This document shows positions 46,252-57,600 of a stretch of DNA of 64,000 bases, in pieces; position 1 is the stretch's first letter, and every line of letters starts with the position of its first letter. Where the stretch lies: NCBI GenBank assembly GCA_036924285.1, contig JAYKYS010000001.1:36579501-36643500 (forward strand), given 5' to 3'. Under the pieces are notes generated by a model. That model ran no database searches and was not told the origin of the DNA. It saw only the letters and a list, made by a program, of their open reading frames with translations. The DNA comes from Asterella californica. Lineage: Eukaryota; Streptophyta; Marchantiopsida; Marchantiales; Aytoniaceae. Both the position numbers and the translations under genes were made by a program.

Positions 46252-49200
46252 ATGGAGGACTCTCATTCAGATGGTAGTATGTTAACCATGCAGCATGTCA
46301 TGGGTGTTATGACTAAATCTGCTGAAAGTTGGTACATAGACTCCGGTTGCTCAAATCACATGACTGCACAAGGAGAGTGGTTCAGTAGCAAAGATCCTGT
46401 GAAGACTCCAGCAAATGTCTACACTGGTGATGGTACTCAACATCCGATTACTCATCTCGGTATTGTACCTATCTCTGTTTCATCCTCGAAAATCTCAGCT
46501 TTAGGAGATGTTCTGTATGTTCCTACCATAATCAAGAATTTGGTCTCCGTAGGTCAGATTGTTGAACAAGGTTATGAGGTTAGATTCAACAAGCATGGTT
46601 GTTTTGTTCAAACTGAAGATCACATTGTAGTAGCCAAAGGAACTAAGGTTGGTAGGCTCTTCAAGTTAGATGTAACTATATCAGCAACTGAGACTGTCAT
46701 GTTGATAGACGGTTCTCAGATTTCGACTTTACAATTGTGGCATAAGAGGTTCAGACATATGAACTTCCCACGCCTTAAGGCTTTGCCTACTTCTAATCTA
46801 CTTGTAGGTATTCCGAAATTCACAGATGCTATTCCTGTAGAGGTCTGTGAAGCTTGTCAGTTTGGTAAGCAGGCTAGGCAACCCTTCTCTCATAAGGGCA
46901 CTAGAGCTTCTACTGTGTTAGAGCTTATTCATACATATGTTTGGACAGCTTCTCAAGCGAGTATGCAAGGTTCTCAGTACTTCGTCTCATTCATTGACGA
47001 TTGTTCGAGATTCACTTGGATCTACTTGTTGAAGGCCAAGTCAGATGTCTTTGCTGTGTTTCAGTCGTTTAAGAGCCTAGTAGAGAAGCAGTTCAAGCAT
47101 AGCATCCTTCGTCTACGTTTTGATGGAGGAGGCGAGTTCATTTCTGGCCAGTTTGATACCTTTCTGCAACAACATGGCATAAAGAGAGAAGTCACATGCA
47201 GCTACAGCACTCAGCAAAATGGAGTTGCAGAGCGCAAGAACAGACATATCGCTGAATGCGCTAGAGCTTTGCTCAATGAGAAAGCTATGTCTAAGTATTA
47301 CTGGGCAGAAGTTATATCCACTACTGTTTATCTTATGAACAGGTCTCCAACTGCAGCAGTTCATAAGAAGACACCATTTGAGGTACTGTACAATCAACAG
47401 CCGGATATAGCTTCCCTAAGGGTATTTGGGAGTGTCTGTTTTGTTCATATACCAGGTGAAAGGCGTAGTAAGTTGGATCTGAAAGCTTGGAAGTGTGTGT
47501 TTTTAGACTATGCTTCAAACCGGAAGGGCTATAGATGTTATGATCCCATTTCGAATACCTTGCATGTAAGCAGAGATGTTGTCTTTGATGAAACCAAGTC
47601 CTGGTTCAAGTCTACATCCACCGATGTAGAACCTGTTGTGTCTGTTATACAACCAGTATCACCTACTTCACAATCTACTAGCTCTACTGCTTCACATCCT
47701 GTGAGAACTCCTTGGTCTGGATACGTTATTGCACCACCTACTCAATCCACTAGCTCTCATCTTGTATTACAACAGATGACAGATCAACAACGTCCTGCAC
47801 AATCTTTGTCTCCAATAGATGATCACGTTATCACTTCATCTCAGCCTTTTAGAGTTGAGACTACTCCTTCGGTTCAGATGACTGATCTGCGTAGGTCCAG
47901 TAGGGTCAAGTACCCTGTACAACGTTTTCCGTGTGAAGGATTTTTTGCAAAACATCATGCATACATGATGAATGTCGTACAGGATGTACAAGAACCGAAT
48001 TCTCTTGAAGAGGTGATGCATCAAGCAGAATGGGTGCAGGCTATGGAGGCTGAACTTGCAACATTACAACATCGACAAACATGGGACCTCGTTGACTTAC
48101 CCCCTAGTAAGAAAGCAATTCGCTCCATGTGGGTTTACAAGGTCAAGAGGAATTCTGATGGTTCTGTGTCTAAGTGCAAGGCCAGACTTATGGCCAAGGG
48201 TCGTGCACAACAATATGGAATTGATTTCGATGAGACATTCAGTCCAGTAGCCAAGATGGCTTCTATTCGTACACTTGTGGCATTGGCTACAAGTAGAGGG
48301 TGGCACCTTCATCAAATGGACTTCAACAACGCTTTTCTTAATGAGGATTTGAAAGAGGAGGTCTACATGGTGCAACCCTCTGGATATGAGGATTCCAAGT
48401 ATCCTGAGAGAGTCTGTAGACTCAAGAAGTCCTTATATGGACTTAAGCAAGCTCCTAGAGCTTGGAATGCCAAGATCAATTCATTCTTGTTATCTCTTGG
48501 CTTTACTGTGTGCAGTTCGGACTCTTCGCTGTATTCTTTGCATTCAAGCCAAGAATTTGTACTACTGATCATCTATGTTGATGACTTGATCCTCACTAGG
48601 AGTTGTGAGCATATCATCCAACGGGTGAAAGATCAGCTGAAGAGAGAGTTTGACATGAAGGATCTCCAACAACTCAAGTACTTCTTGGGCATTGAGTTTG
48701 TCAAGAATGGTGTTGCGTTATGGCTGCTGCAGAGACAATATTGTCTAAACATGTTGGAGAAGTTCGGGATGACTGCCTCTAAACCAATCTTTATCCCTCT
48801 TGCTGCTAGTGTTAAGCTAAATGCAGAAGATGGCGAGTTGCTAGCATATCCTTTCATGTATCGACAGATTGTAGATAGCCTGATCTACCTTACTATAACT
48901 AGGCCAGATTTATCTTATGCTGTTGGCTTAGTCAGCCAGTACGTACAGGCTCCAAGGAAGTCACACCTTGATGCAGTTCAACGGATTCTACGATATGTGA
49001 AATTTACACTTCAGTTTGGACTTTACTTTCCTTCTGGTAAGCCTCTTGTGTTACAAGGCTTTACTGATGCAGATTGGGCTGGAAGTACTCATGACATGAG
49101 ATCTACGTCAAGTTTCGTTTTCTGTCTTGGAGATTCTGCGATCAGTTGGCAATCGAAAAAGCAACAAACAGTGGCTTTGTCTTCTACAGAAGCAGAATAC

Positions 49201-49557
49201 AGAGGTGTCACCAACGCTACATGTGAATCTGTTTGGCTTCGCACCCTTCTGGATGATATGGGTGTCACATTTTCTGATCCAGTTGTTTTGCACACCGACA
49301 ACATCAGCAGCATTAAACTTGCTTCTAATCTTATTTTCCATGCTAGGACCAAATATATAGAGGTCCATTATCACTTCATCAGGGAGAAAGTGTTAGCTAG
49401 AGAGATTGATCTTAGGTATCTTTCTATTGATGAGCAAGTTGCTGGTATTTTCACCAAGGCCTTACCTAGAGACAAATTTGAGTATTTCAGGTTGTGTCTA
49501 GGTGTTAAGGACATAGATTCTAGCTTGAGCGAGAGTGTTAAAGATTGTGCAAGCTAA
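46252..49557 (+). CDS. Copia pol polyprotein (protease, integrase, RT, RNase H), intact frame
   Basis: 1101 residues without a stop. Protease: WYIDSGCSNHMT (active Asp about residue 30). Integrase zinc finger: LWHKRFRHMNFPRL to CEACQFGKQ (about residues 163-205). Integrase core: FIDDCSRFTWIYLL, FDGGGEF and NGVAERKNRHIAE supply the two Asp and the Glu, though the usual DNGGE reads DGGGE. RT: QMDFNNAFLNEDLKEEVYMV and the catalytic YVDD (about residue 775). RNase H: TDADWAGSTHDMRSTSSFVF, SSTEAEYRGVTNA and HTDNISSIKLA. The last codons overlap the 3' LTR by about 20 bp. The gag part that should precede it in the same frame is broken and separated by a stop, so expression as a fusion is unlikely. 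Confidence 0.93.
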   Translation: MEDSHSDGSMLTMQHVMGVMTKSAESWYIDSGCSNHMTAQGEWFSSKDPVKTPANVYTGDGTQHPITHLGIVPISVSSSKISALGDVLYVPTIIKNLVSVGQIVEQGYEVRFNKHGCFVQTEDHIVVAKGTKVGRLFKLDVTISATETVMLIDGSQISTLQLWHKRFRHMNFPRLKALPTSNLLVGIPKFTDAIPVEVCEACQFGKQARQPFSHKGTRASTVLELIHTYVWTASQASMQGSQYFVSFIDDCSRFTWIYLLKAKSDVFAVFQSFKSLVEKQFKHSILRLRFDGGGEFISGQFDTFLQQHGIKREVTCSYSTQQNGVAERKNRHIAECARALLNEKAMSKYYWAEVISTTVYLMNRSPTAAVHKKTPFEVLYNQQPDIASLRVFGSVCFVHIPGERRSKLDLKAWKCVFLDYASNRKGYRCYDPISNTLHVSRDVVFDETKSWFKSTSTDVEPVVSVIQPVSPTSQSTSSTASHPVRTPWSGYVIAPPTQSTSSHLVLQQMTDQQRPAQSLSPIDDHVITSSQPFRVETTPSVQMTDLRRSSRVKYPVQRFPCEGFFAKHHAYMMNVVQDVQEPNSLEEVMHQAEWVQAMEAELATLQHRQTWDLVDLPPSKKAIRSMWVYKVKRNSDGSVSKCKARLMAKGRAQQYGIDFDETFSPVAKMASIRTLVALATSRGWHLHQMDFNNAFLNEDLKEEVYMVQPSGYEDSKYPERVCRLKKSLYGLKQAPRAWNAKINSFLLSLGFTVCSSDSSLYSLHSSQEFVLLIIYVDDLILTRSCEHIIQRVKDQLKREFDMKDLQQLKYFLGIEFVKNGVALWLLQRQYCLNMLEKFGMTASKPIFIPLAASVKLNAEDGELLAYPFMYRQIVDSLIYLTITRPDLSYAVGLVSQYVQAPRKSHLDAVQRILRYVKFTLQFGLYFPSGKPLVLQGFTDADWAGSTHDMRSTSSFVFCLGDSAISWQSKKQQTVALSSTEAEYRGVTNATCESVWLRTLLDDMGVTFSDPVVLHTDNISSIKLASNLIFHARTKYIEVHYHFIREKVLAREIDLRYLSIDEQVAGIFTKALPRDKFEYFRLCLGVKDIDSSLSESVKDCAS

Positions 49558-49793
49558 CTATGCACTGTAGTCGTAGTTTGCTCTAATTCCTAACCTAGTT
49601 AGTTTAGGGTTTTAGGACCCAACCTCAGTTTACCCCTTCTTTGTGCTTTTCTCTTGGACATTACTAAAGAGGGACTGATGATCCTCGCAGCATTCTCTTG
49701 TGTGATTTTCAGACTCTCTCCACCTCTCTTCAATTCAGGCTAAGGCTATGGCTGCCTTGTCTTATGAGTGCTTATAGTTCCCTGATCTCAACA
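49536..49793 (+). repeat. 3' LTR of the copia element
   Basis: 258 bp, preceded by the purine-rich TTGAGCGAGAG and beginning TGTTAAAGATTG. The pol stop codon lies inside it. Confidence 0.93.
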
Positions 49794-49829
49794 ATACCGC
49801 GAGGTCTTGAATAAGTTTATGGTTCCGGT

Positions 49830-50052
49830 GATCTGTTAACCACAAAACTAATATGGAAAGAATGTTCATTATGACTAATATATATATCATTAATCAACTG
49901 AAACACAATGTATCAATCCTGCGACATTCTCTGTAAGACTGTACAATAATATCGGGAGGTTGTACATACAACTTTTCATTCTCAAATAGCCAAATCTTCA
50001 CTCTCTAAACTTTGTGTAGAACACTTTGTATTAGTTTTGTGGTTAACAGATC
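49830..50052. repeat. MITE-like element with 24-bp perfect terminal inverted repeats
   Basis: GATCTGTTAACCACAAAACT plus AATA (49830-49853) is the exact complement of 50029-50052. Weaker pairing continues inward (AAAG..TGTTC). The 223-bp unit is AT-rich and non-coding. No flanking target duplication is evident. Confidence 0.55.
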
Positions 50053-51783
50053 AAAGCTGCAGTTGCTTCTTAACCATGTTAAGTTTATAGAGTGACATTC
50101 TCCAATATATTCTGTAAGTTGATGTGATTATAGCAAGTGTAATGGTGACTGTAACCAAAGAATTTCACAAAATTTGTAAACGATCCAGTGAAAATGGTGA
50201 TCACACAAATTAAATATCCTTATTACACCAGGATTAATCACTCTAACGAGGGTTTATATTATAGCCCTAATATGATATTCGTCTCTCTGGAGTGATTTGT
50301 GATGTCACACAGTTGTACTGCATGTGCATCAAAGTGAAGAAGAACTACAGTAGGCAGGCCTGAGGCTAGCCTGATACAGCAAGCACCATCGAGGGAGACA
50401 GTTATTGCGTCCAAATGCAGCTCCCAATCGATTCCTGTCATACGACTTTGTACGCTTCTTTTCGGGATAGTCGGGATAGTCGCTAGACTATTTCGAATCG
50501 CTATATATTCAACACGCAATCTTTGAATGCATCATTTTGAGACCAAATACATTGAACAAGGAGGTTCCTTTTCATACATAGGGTGCTCGCCACTAAGACC
50601 TTGTACTTTTTGTTACTTTTCTTGTTTCTCACTTTTATAATAGTTTCCGACAGCTTATCGTTTTATGTTCGACTTCATTCTCGGCAGTGGAGGAGCGGAG
50701 GAGGATACTTTATAATTTTGAGGCATGCATAATAATCACTTGAAGGCACGTTGGATGATTAATACTTCTTCGATACCTAGAGCTCAGTCTTTTATCATAA
50801 GCAGAGCACACCAAAACTGGTGTGCTCTGCTTATGGGGTATGTTTGGATGAAGTCTTCACTCTCCATCCATTTTCACAACCAAGAGGCGTTCTAGTTTCT
50901 TTCTATTTCTAGGATTTTCATTTGAATAGAGTTTGAGTAGTAATGGCATTATGGTGTGTCAAAGTTAAGAAAAAATTTCTCTAACCTTAAATAGGATAGA
51001 AGCCGTAGTTTATTGAATGACAACTTGTAAAGAAGTATAAATCATTCATGATCATTTTTGTGAATTAATATAGTTATTAATAAAAGTTTTAAAAGTAAAT
51101 TTCTTGAATCCTAAACTTTCTTTCTGCAAAAACTTATGACCGAATCTGATAAGAAAGAAATACGAATCAGGGATGTCCCTACAAAACTTCCGCGGTCTTT
51201 TGGCTGAAGTACAATAAGTCTTAGAGCTGTTTCTATTAGCAGTTATTGATTAGGTTCCACTTCCATCTGGACAGAGTCACCGGAGTTAACAGCTCTGGCC
51301 ATAGCTTGGCAACTTCTCCATCTCTCCATTACCATGCTTAGGTCACTATATCAGAATAGCTGCTCTACGACTATCAAAGTCCTCATGTTTATCTGCAAAG
51401 GAGACTTCAGCTTTAGGTTCTCAACTTGACCTAGAACTTTCACAAGAAATGTGTAGAAACAAGGTGAAAGCTACTTATAAATAGCTCGTGTGGGTTCGCA
51501 CCTCTTGATATATCCATCCATCAGTGAAACACTCGAGAAAATAAATAGCCAATGGATGGAAAGATCCCATCAAACCTTACAAGGGAAAGAGGGACCCGAA
51601 AAGCCAAGCAATCATAGCCCCGAAAGGAGGAAGAACATTGAGGCTAAGCACCGCTAAGGTCGCTCTATATCCATCCATCAGTTCCCTTTAGAGACGGCTT
51701 CGCATCTTGACCTTGACTGAGTGCTAGCAACACCGTATGGCAAGAATGGTAAACATGGATGACGTACACAAAGTTCGCTGCTC
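50053..51783. other. Intergenic DNA between copia and LINE
   Basis: No supported gene. It contains the 18-bp hairpin at 50796-50835 and a segment (50755-50855) related to 7862-7950. A short direct repeat GGGATAGTC occurs near 50463-50481. Confidence 0.5.
50796..50835. repeat. Perfect 18-bp hairpin, 4-nt loop
   Basis: CATAAGCAGAGCACACCA (50796-50813) pairs exactly with 50818-50835 around AAAC. It sits in a dispersed repeat whose relative at 7.9 kb has only one arm. Confidence 0.85.
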
Positions 51784-51799
51784 ATTGCACGCGAGAGTG
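51784..51799. repeat. Left target-site duplication of the LINE
   Basis: ATTGCACGCGAGAGTG, identical to 59369-59384. The leading A could belong to the tail at the right copy, so the true length is 15 or 16. Confidence 0.93.
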
Positions 51800-51981
51800 G
51801 GGGTTCATGAGGATCGACGTCGACAGGAGACGCGATGGGCGGAGCCAGGGGGAGAGCACTGAGGGGGCGCTGGAAAGGGGGGGGATAGGAGTGTGAAGGG
51901 GAAGGATTAGGAGGCCGGAAGGAAAACGTAGAGAGAAAGGGGTAATTAGGGGACCAACAGAGTGTTAGGGTTGCAGAATTA

Positions 51982-54547
51982 GTGTTGACAGAAAGGTGTG
52001 AAGCGATGGAGGGACCGACATTGGCTGTGCTGGGGCGACCTCTAACGGAGTGCCAAGACAACAGAGAAACGGGGACGAACGAGGGAAAGGGGGCGGAGGC
52101 CGGAAGAGGGGAGGTGCGGTACGAAGGAAATGCGGGGAACTTTGTGAAATTTGAGGCAATAAAGGAGACTGAATCGAATCCGGCCTCGAATCTAGAAAAA
52201 AAAAGAGCCAGAAGAGAGTCACTGAATATGGTTGATTCCAGGAGATTGGGGAACCCCGACCGAAGTTTGGCGACAGTGGAGGGGCTTCTACACTCGAGGA
52301 AAAAAAGGAATGTTGAAGATGAGGGGGAGGTCGATGGCCGAGAGGCTTCCTCGATGGCTCTGGAGACTCCTGCTGGGGTGGAGGGGCCTAGGGGGCAACA
52401 CGGAAGGGGGGCTGACAGCATGAAAGGGACAGCTGACAACACAGTGAATGCGACTGAAGGGCAAGACGCCGAGAAGACGAAGGGCGCTCCAGCCTCGGGA
52501 GATGTGCCGAAGGAAATGCTCCCTCCGATTAATGCCTGGAGAAACAGCACTGCAAACGGGACAGGGAAAGAGGATAAGAAAGAAAAAACAGAAAACAGCT
52601 GGAAGAAACCTTTGAAGATGCTGGGGAAAAATGACCAAGATCCTTACCTGGAGGGGCTCAACCCGCTGGCGGGGGCCGGAATGCCCGATGGGGAACTGTT
52701 GGAGGCCCTTCGAAGTATACAGAAAAACCAGCAGCTGGGAGAGCTCAAACGGGGTGTGGTGGTCGAACTTGATAGAAACCTGGTTGCTAGCAGATTGTCC
52801 CTACTCAAAGAGAAAGCGGTAGTGCTGTCGACCGTTGATTGCAGCCCCTCTCGGGACGCCTTCGCGGATTGGACGACCTGGAGACTTGAGCAAGGAATGG
52901 GACTGAAGATCACTCAGCTGAGAATGCTTGGCCGAAAAAATTTCCTTGTGGTCCTCGCTTCGGCAGAACAACGCAACCGTCTCCTCCGGGAAGCCCCCCT
53001 GTTCTGTAACGGGAGGATTGTTGTGGCGACTCCCTGGGCCCCCGGCTTTCGCACTCAACCCGAAAATTCCAAAGCGGTACCTGTGTGGGTGGATCTCCCC
53101 TTAGTAGACCCGACCCTTGAAATTGGGGCCGACACGATGCTAGCAGCAATAGGGCCTGTGCTTTACAAGACGACGATGAAGTCCACTAACTCGTACCCGC
53201 ACATCAGAGGATGCGTGCTGCTAGACCCAGACCAGGAGATGAAGGACCACTTACAAATCAAAGTGGGTGTAGGAGAGGCGATCATACAGCCGATTATTTA
53301 TCAGTCCCTTCCCGATACATGCTTCACCTGCAAGAAGAAGGGACACTATGCTAGAAACTGTCCAGACACCATAGCTAGAAAGGGAGCGAGCCCACCTCAG
53401 GAGAAGGGGACCGGGCCATCCTCCACCGCCCCTGTTACCAGTCTTTCCCCAGCGGAAGAGACCGCTCCTGAAGGGGACAAGGGAGAGGAGTTCACACAAG
53501 TCACTAAAAAAAATGTGGATCAGGAAGGTGAATAGAGGGGGGGAGAAGAAGGTCAATACCAATAGGTTCCGCGTGCTGGAATCAGAGGAGGCCTCTCAGG
53601 ATATGATCCCGGAGGAAAGGGAGGAGAAGGAGGCAAAAAGGGTGAAGGACACGGTCATGGAGATGCATACCGGGGAAAAGGAGAGTACCCAGAGCTTACC
53701 TATCGAGGAAGGGCTCAGAAAGGCTCCCTCCCCTCTCCAGAACGATGAGCCACGGAAGTCTGACAGTCCACTGAAGCAACAAGAAGTCTCCACGAGCGAG
53801 CTACCAGATCTAAACGAATTGGCCGCCGGGGTCCTCCAACGTGCAGAAAACAGAAAGAAGACGGATGAAGAGACACCAAAAAAAGAGAACAGTGCGGCCA
53901 AAACAAAAAGAGGTGACAAGAAGGAGGCGGAAGCAGCGATGATGGACACCTCGGGAGAAACAGGCAGGGGGAACTCGGATAAAGAAGACGGGGAGGAGAA
54001 GAAAGAAGGAAGCCACAAAAAAGGGACTGAAGGGGGCGAGGGGCTGATCCCAGAAACAGTGACTGCAGGTAGGCATACGACGATGGAAGTGGAAGACCGT
54101 CTACCTAGGGAGGAAGGGAATAAAAGGCTGGTAGAGTACTCGGAGGAGGACAGGGGAATGGAAGGCAAGGAAGGGCCCAGGGCTCCTCCTTGGGAACCGG
54201 GACTTGAGAAGGTCACTGTTGTGGAGGAAGTAGATAGAAGGGTTGACTCGGGTCACTGGCTTGATACCCCGGGGCTATGGGGAGGGCCAGCCGATGACTT
54301 CCGACTGCCCTCCTCGCCGCTCCGACAAATCGAAAAGGAGGTACTAAAGGAGATCGAGCCAAACCTTCCATCCGGCAGAAGGGGGGCGAGGAAGAGTATA
54401 ACGACGAAGGTGACAAGTGCGCAGACAAAACCGGCGGGAAGAGGAGTCGGAAAGACCGCGGGCAACAAAGGAAAATTAGCAAGGAAAGGGAATACGGCGC
54501 TGGCCAGAAACCTTTTGGAAGCAATGACTCCCGCTAAGGGTGTCTGA
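51982..54547 (+). pseudogene. LINE ORF1 (CCHC protein), one frameshift in an A8 run
   Basis: The first open part (51982-53535, 517 codons) has an N-terminal charged linker, then a DUF4283-like RNA-binding region (LDRNLVASRLSLLKEKAVVL through IVVATPWAPGFR, about residues 255-355), then WVDLPLVDP and the zinc knuckle CFTCKKKGHYARNC at about residues 445-458. It runs into a stop at 53533. The second part (53513-54547) continues in the next frame with NRGGEKKVNTNRFRVLESEE, the usual sequence after the knuckle, then a long Lys/Glu-rich tail. The switch maps to eight A's at 53506-53513, so a one-base slip would join both parts. This may be a mutation, a sequencing error in the homopolymer, or slippage. 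The ATG at 51982 is the first in frame; one at 52006 is also possible. Confidence 0.85.
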
Positions 54548-54602
54548 CATAAAAGAACTGACGAACTGGAGGAGGGATAGGTTTGCAAACAAAAGTTAAA
54601 AT

Positions 54603-57600
54603 ATGCAGAACACAATCAAATTCGCTTCGTGGAATGTCAGAGGGCTCGGAGGCCCACACCGAGTTACCATCTTGAAACGATGGCTGGAGAGGGACAGGAC
54701 GCCGGTGGACATCATTGCCTTACAGGAATTAAAAACGGAGGAGCAAAAGCTTGAGTACAATCTGAAAGCAGTCCTGCCTACCAGCTTCAGAATCGTTGAC
54801 TATACGGTGGGGGGCAGAGGGGGTGCCGCCCTCCTGGTTAGAGAACCCATTAAGGTAACTGAACATGGGGTGAAAGGAGATGGGTCTGTAGCCTGGGGGA
54901 AAATTGCTACGGAAATTGGCGAGATAGGGGTGGCGTCCGTATATGCCCCGAATAGAAGAGAAGGTAGGAGGCATCTGTGGGACTGGATTGGCAACCTGAC
55001 TAGAGAGGGGAGATGGGTCTTGTTGGGAGATTGGAATATGGTCGAATTACCAGATGACAGCTTCGGCCCCTCTCCACTACTCCATGGGAGTGAACTGAGG
55101 CTCTGGAGGAATACGCTACTTCAGTCGGATCTAGTTGATGCTTTGTTCTGCGCCCAGAGGAAAGAAGGACCTGTCTACACGAGGCAAGTTCGATCGGGGG
55201 GCAGACACGACCAAGCGAGACTCGATAGATGCTACATCAATAACAGCGCTGAGTGGTGTGCCGGGGTACCCTTGATTGTTCACGACGGGAGACAGACACT
55301 GTCCGATCATATTCCGGTTGTTGTGACTATTAAGCTTCACGAAGACGCTAGGGGCTCGAACAGTAGGAAATCTACCTATTTCAGAATGGAGGCGAATATG
55401 TTAAAGAACCCAAGGATAAAAGCGAGAATAGAAGCGGTCTGGAGGGAACAGAGGAGAGCGGGAGGGGACCCGAGAGTAAGGTGGGCTATTGGATGGTCAA
55501 AGGTGCGACGGGCCCTTATAGAGGAGAAAAGAAACGCGGGGAAGAAACAAACTCCAAGGGCGGGGCTGGAGGAAGAGCTGGATAGACTGAGAAACTTGGT
55601 GGCCTCCAACAACACGCCGGAAACGACGAGAGAGCTGCAGGAGGTGGAAGGTAAACTCCGAAGAAGAGAACACCAAGACGCTGTGATATGGAGAAAAAGG
55701 AGCCGAATTAAGTGGCTTAAGGAAGGAGAGGCTCCCTCCCGGTACTTCTTTGCTCAGCTTAAAGCTAAGCACAATCGAGAAACCATGAAGGGGGTGGAGC
55801 TGGAAGATGGGCAAATAACCGAAGAACACAAGGAGATTCTAAGGAGGGTTCACCGATTCTACTCCGAACTGTTCCGTGAAGACCAGGGGGTAACTCTAAA
55901 CCGAGCTAAAAGGGAAATGGTGCTGGGTCTCACCTCGAAGTGGGTGACCGCCCAGGAGAACTCCCGATTGGTGGAGACGCCGACCTTGGAGGAACTGGAA
56001 GCCTTGGTGATGGAGTTCCCTAAGGAGAAATCCCCCGGAATCGATGGAGTCACGTATGAAGTGGTACAGGAGTGCTGGCCCTTTATTAAGGAGGAATGTC
56101 ATGCTATGGTGAAAGAATTCTGGAGAACAAAAAAATAGATGACAAAACTCTGCAAGGAGTAATCAAACTGATAATGAAGGGGGGCCACAAGCATGAACTG
56201 GGCAACTGGAGGCCTATTTCGCTCTTGACGGTTACCTATAAGATTCTCAGTAAGCTTCTGGCGGGCAGGCTGAAGCCGGTGGTCGGGAAGGTGATTGATG
56301 AACAGCAAACTGGATTTATCCAGGGGAGGGATATCTTCGACAATATCTTGAGCTTCAAGCTCGGTCAGGAGTTTGCTGAGGCTAACAAGACACCTGCCAT
56401 GTTCCTAAAGCTCGACTTCATGAAGGCATACGACCGAGTGTCGCAAGAATACTTATGGGAAACCATGAGAAGCATGAAGTTCGACCCGCACTTCGTGGGA
56501 CTCCTAAGGGGACTATCGGAGAGCGGTCAGTCCAAGGTACACGTGAACGGGGGATTTACTGAAGCAATTGCCCTAGGAAGGGGGGTAAGACAAGGCTGCC
56601 CGGTGGCTCCCTACCTATTTGCAATTGCTACCCAACCCCTGATGAACCTGCTCAAGCACGAGAGAGACAGAGGCAATATCGATGGAATCTGTACGGGGGA
56701 AGGGACACCTCTCCTACATCAGTTATTTGCGGATGACACTGGTATAATGATAAAGGGCACGGAGGAGTGCTTTAAGGCAACTAAAGATGTGATCCATAGC
56801 TATGAGGAGGTGTCAGGGGCCTCCCTAAACTTAAGGAAGTCAGTTGTGATCCCGATTGGGATGGAGGAAATACCAAGCTGGTTAGAAGAATCAGGTTGCG
56901 TTATAGCAAGACAAGGGCAAATGGTGAAGTACCTGGGGGCCTGGATTGGGAGGGGTCTGGTGGATTCGCAGGTGACTGGGGCGATTGTCAACCGACTACA
57001 ATAACAGCTCCAACACTGGTCCAATAAGATGTTATCCTGGCCGAGTCGTACCGTGCTTCTGGCCCACGTTCTAAGGTCGATATCCGCCTACCAGTTAACG
57101 AGCCTTGACTGTAAGAACACGGGGTACAGACAAATGGAGGAAGTTTGTCGAACTTTCCTGTGGGGAAGGAATGCGGATGGAAGGAACAAGACCCCACTGG
57201 TGGCCTGGGGCACTATCACCAAGTCTAAAGGCTGCGGGGGACTTGGACTCGTTCCCTTCCAGGAGGTAGCCCAAGCTCTGAACCTCAAATATCTAGGGAA
57301 GGTTCTTGAGGGGGGGAAGCAGGAGTGGGCGAGTATTGCGAGGTGGGGAATAAAACGGGCCTTGGAGCAAGGGAAGAACAATCGAAGAGCGAGGGGGTGG
57401 ACCCCGGAGGAAGGGCTGATGATGTGTTCGGGCCTTCGGTCTCGCCTTCTGCCAACGCTTGACAACATGCTGAAGTGTTGGAAGAGGGTGCATGGCCGGC
57501 TCTACTTTGATGGGGATAGACCGAAACTACCGGGAACTCTCTCCTCTCGGGTTGTTGCAGAGCTATGGCAAAAATCCAAGTCTGTGGAGGACCAGGAGAT

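Larger units (their letters stand above)
44655..49793 (+). mobile_element. Complete Ty1/copia LTR retrotransposon
   Basis: Two 258-bp LTRs (44655-44912 and 49536-49793) bound the element. Both begin TGTTAAAGA and end TCTCAACA, with eight substitutions between them by eye. The primer-binding site TGGTATCAGAGC (initiator Met tRNA) starts at 44913, immediately after the 5' LTR. Flanking bases are ATACA (44650-44654) and ATACC (49794-49798), a probable five-base target duplication with one change. Gag is broken but pol is one open frame. Confidence 0.95.

Noticed and set aside
51678..52550. Long minus-strand open frame (290 codons), Ser/Pro-rich
   Set aside because: It lies opposite LINE ORF1, whose Lys/Glu-rich plus-strand coding gives few stops on the other strand. 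No domain; a shadow frame.
53596..54216. Minus-strand 206-codon Ser/Phe-rich frame
   Set aside because: Antisense shadow of the charged ORF1 tail of the LINE.
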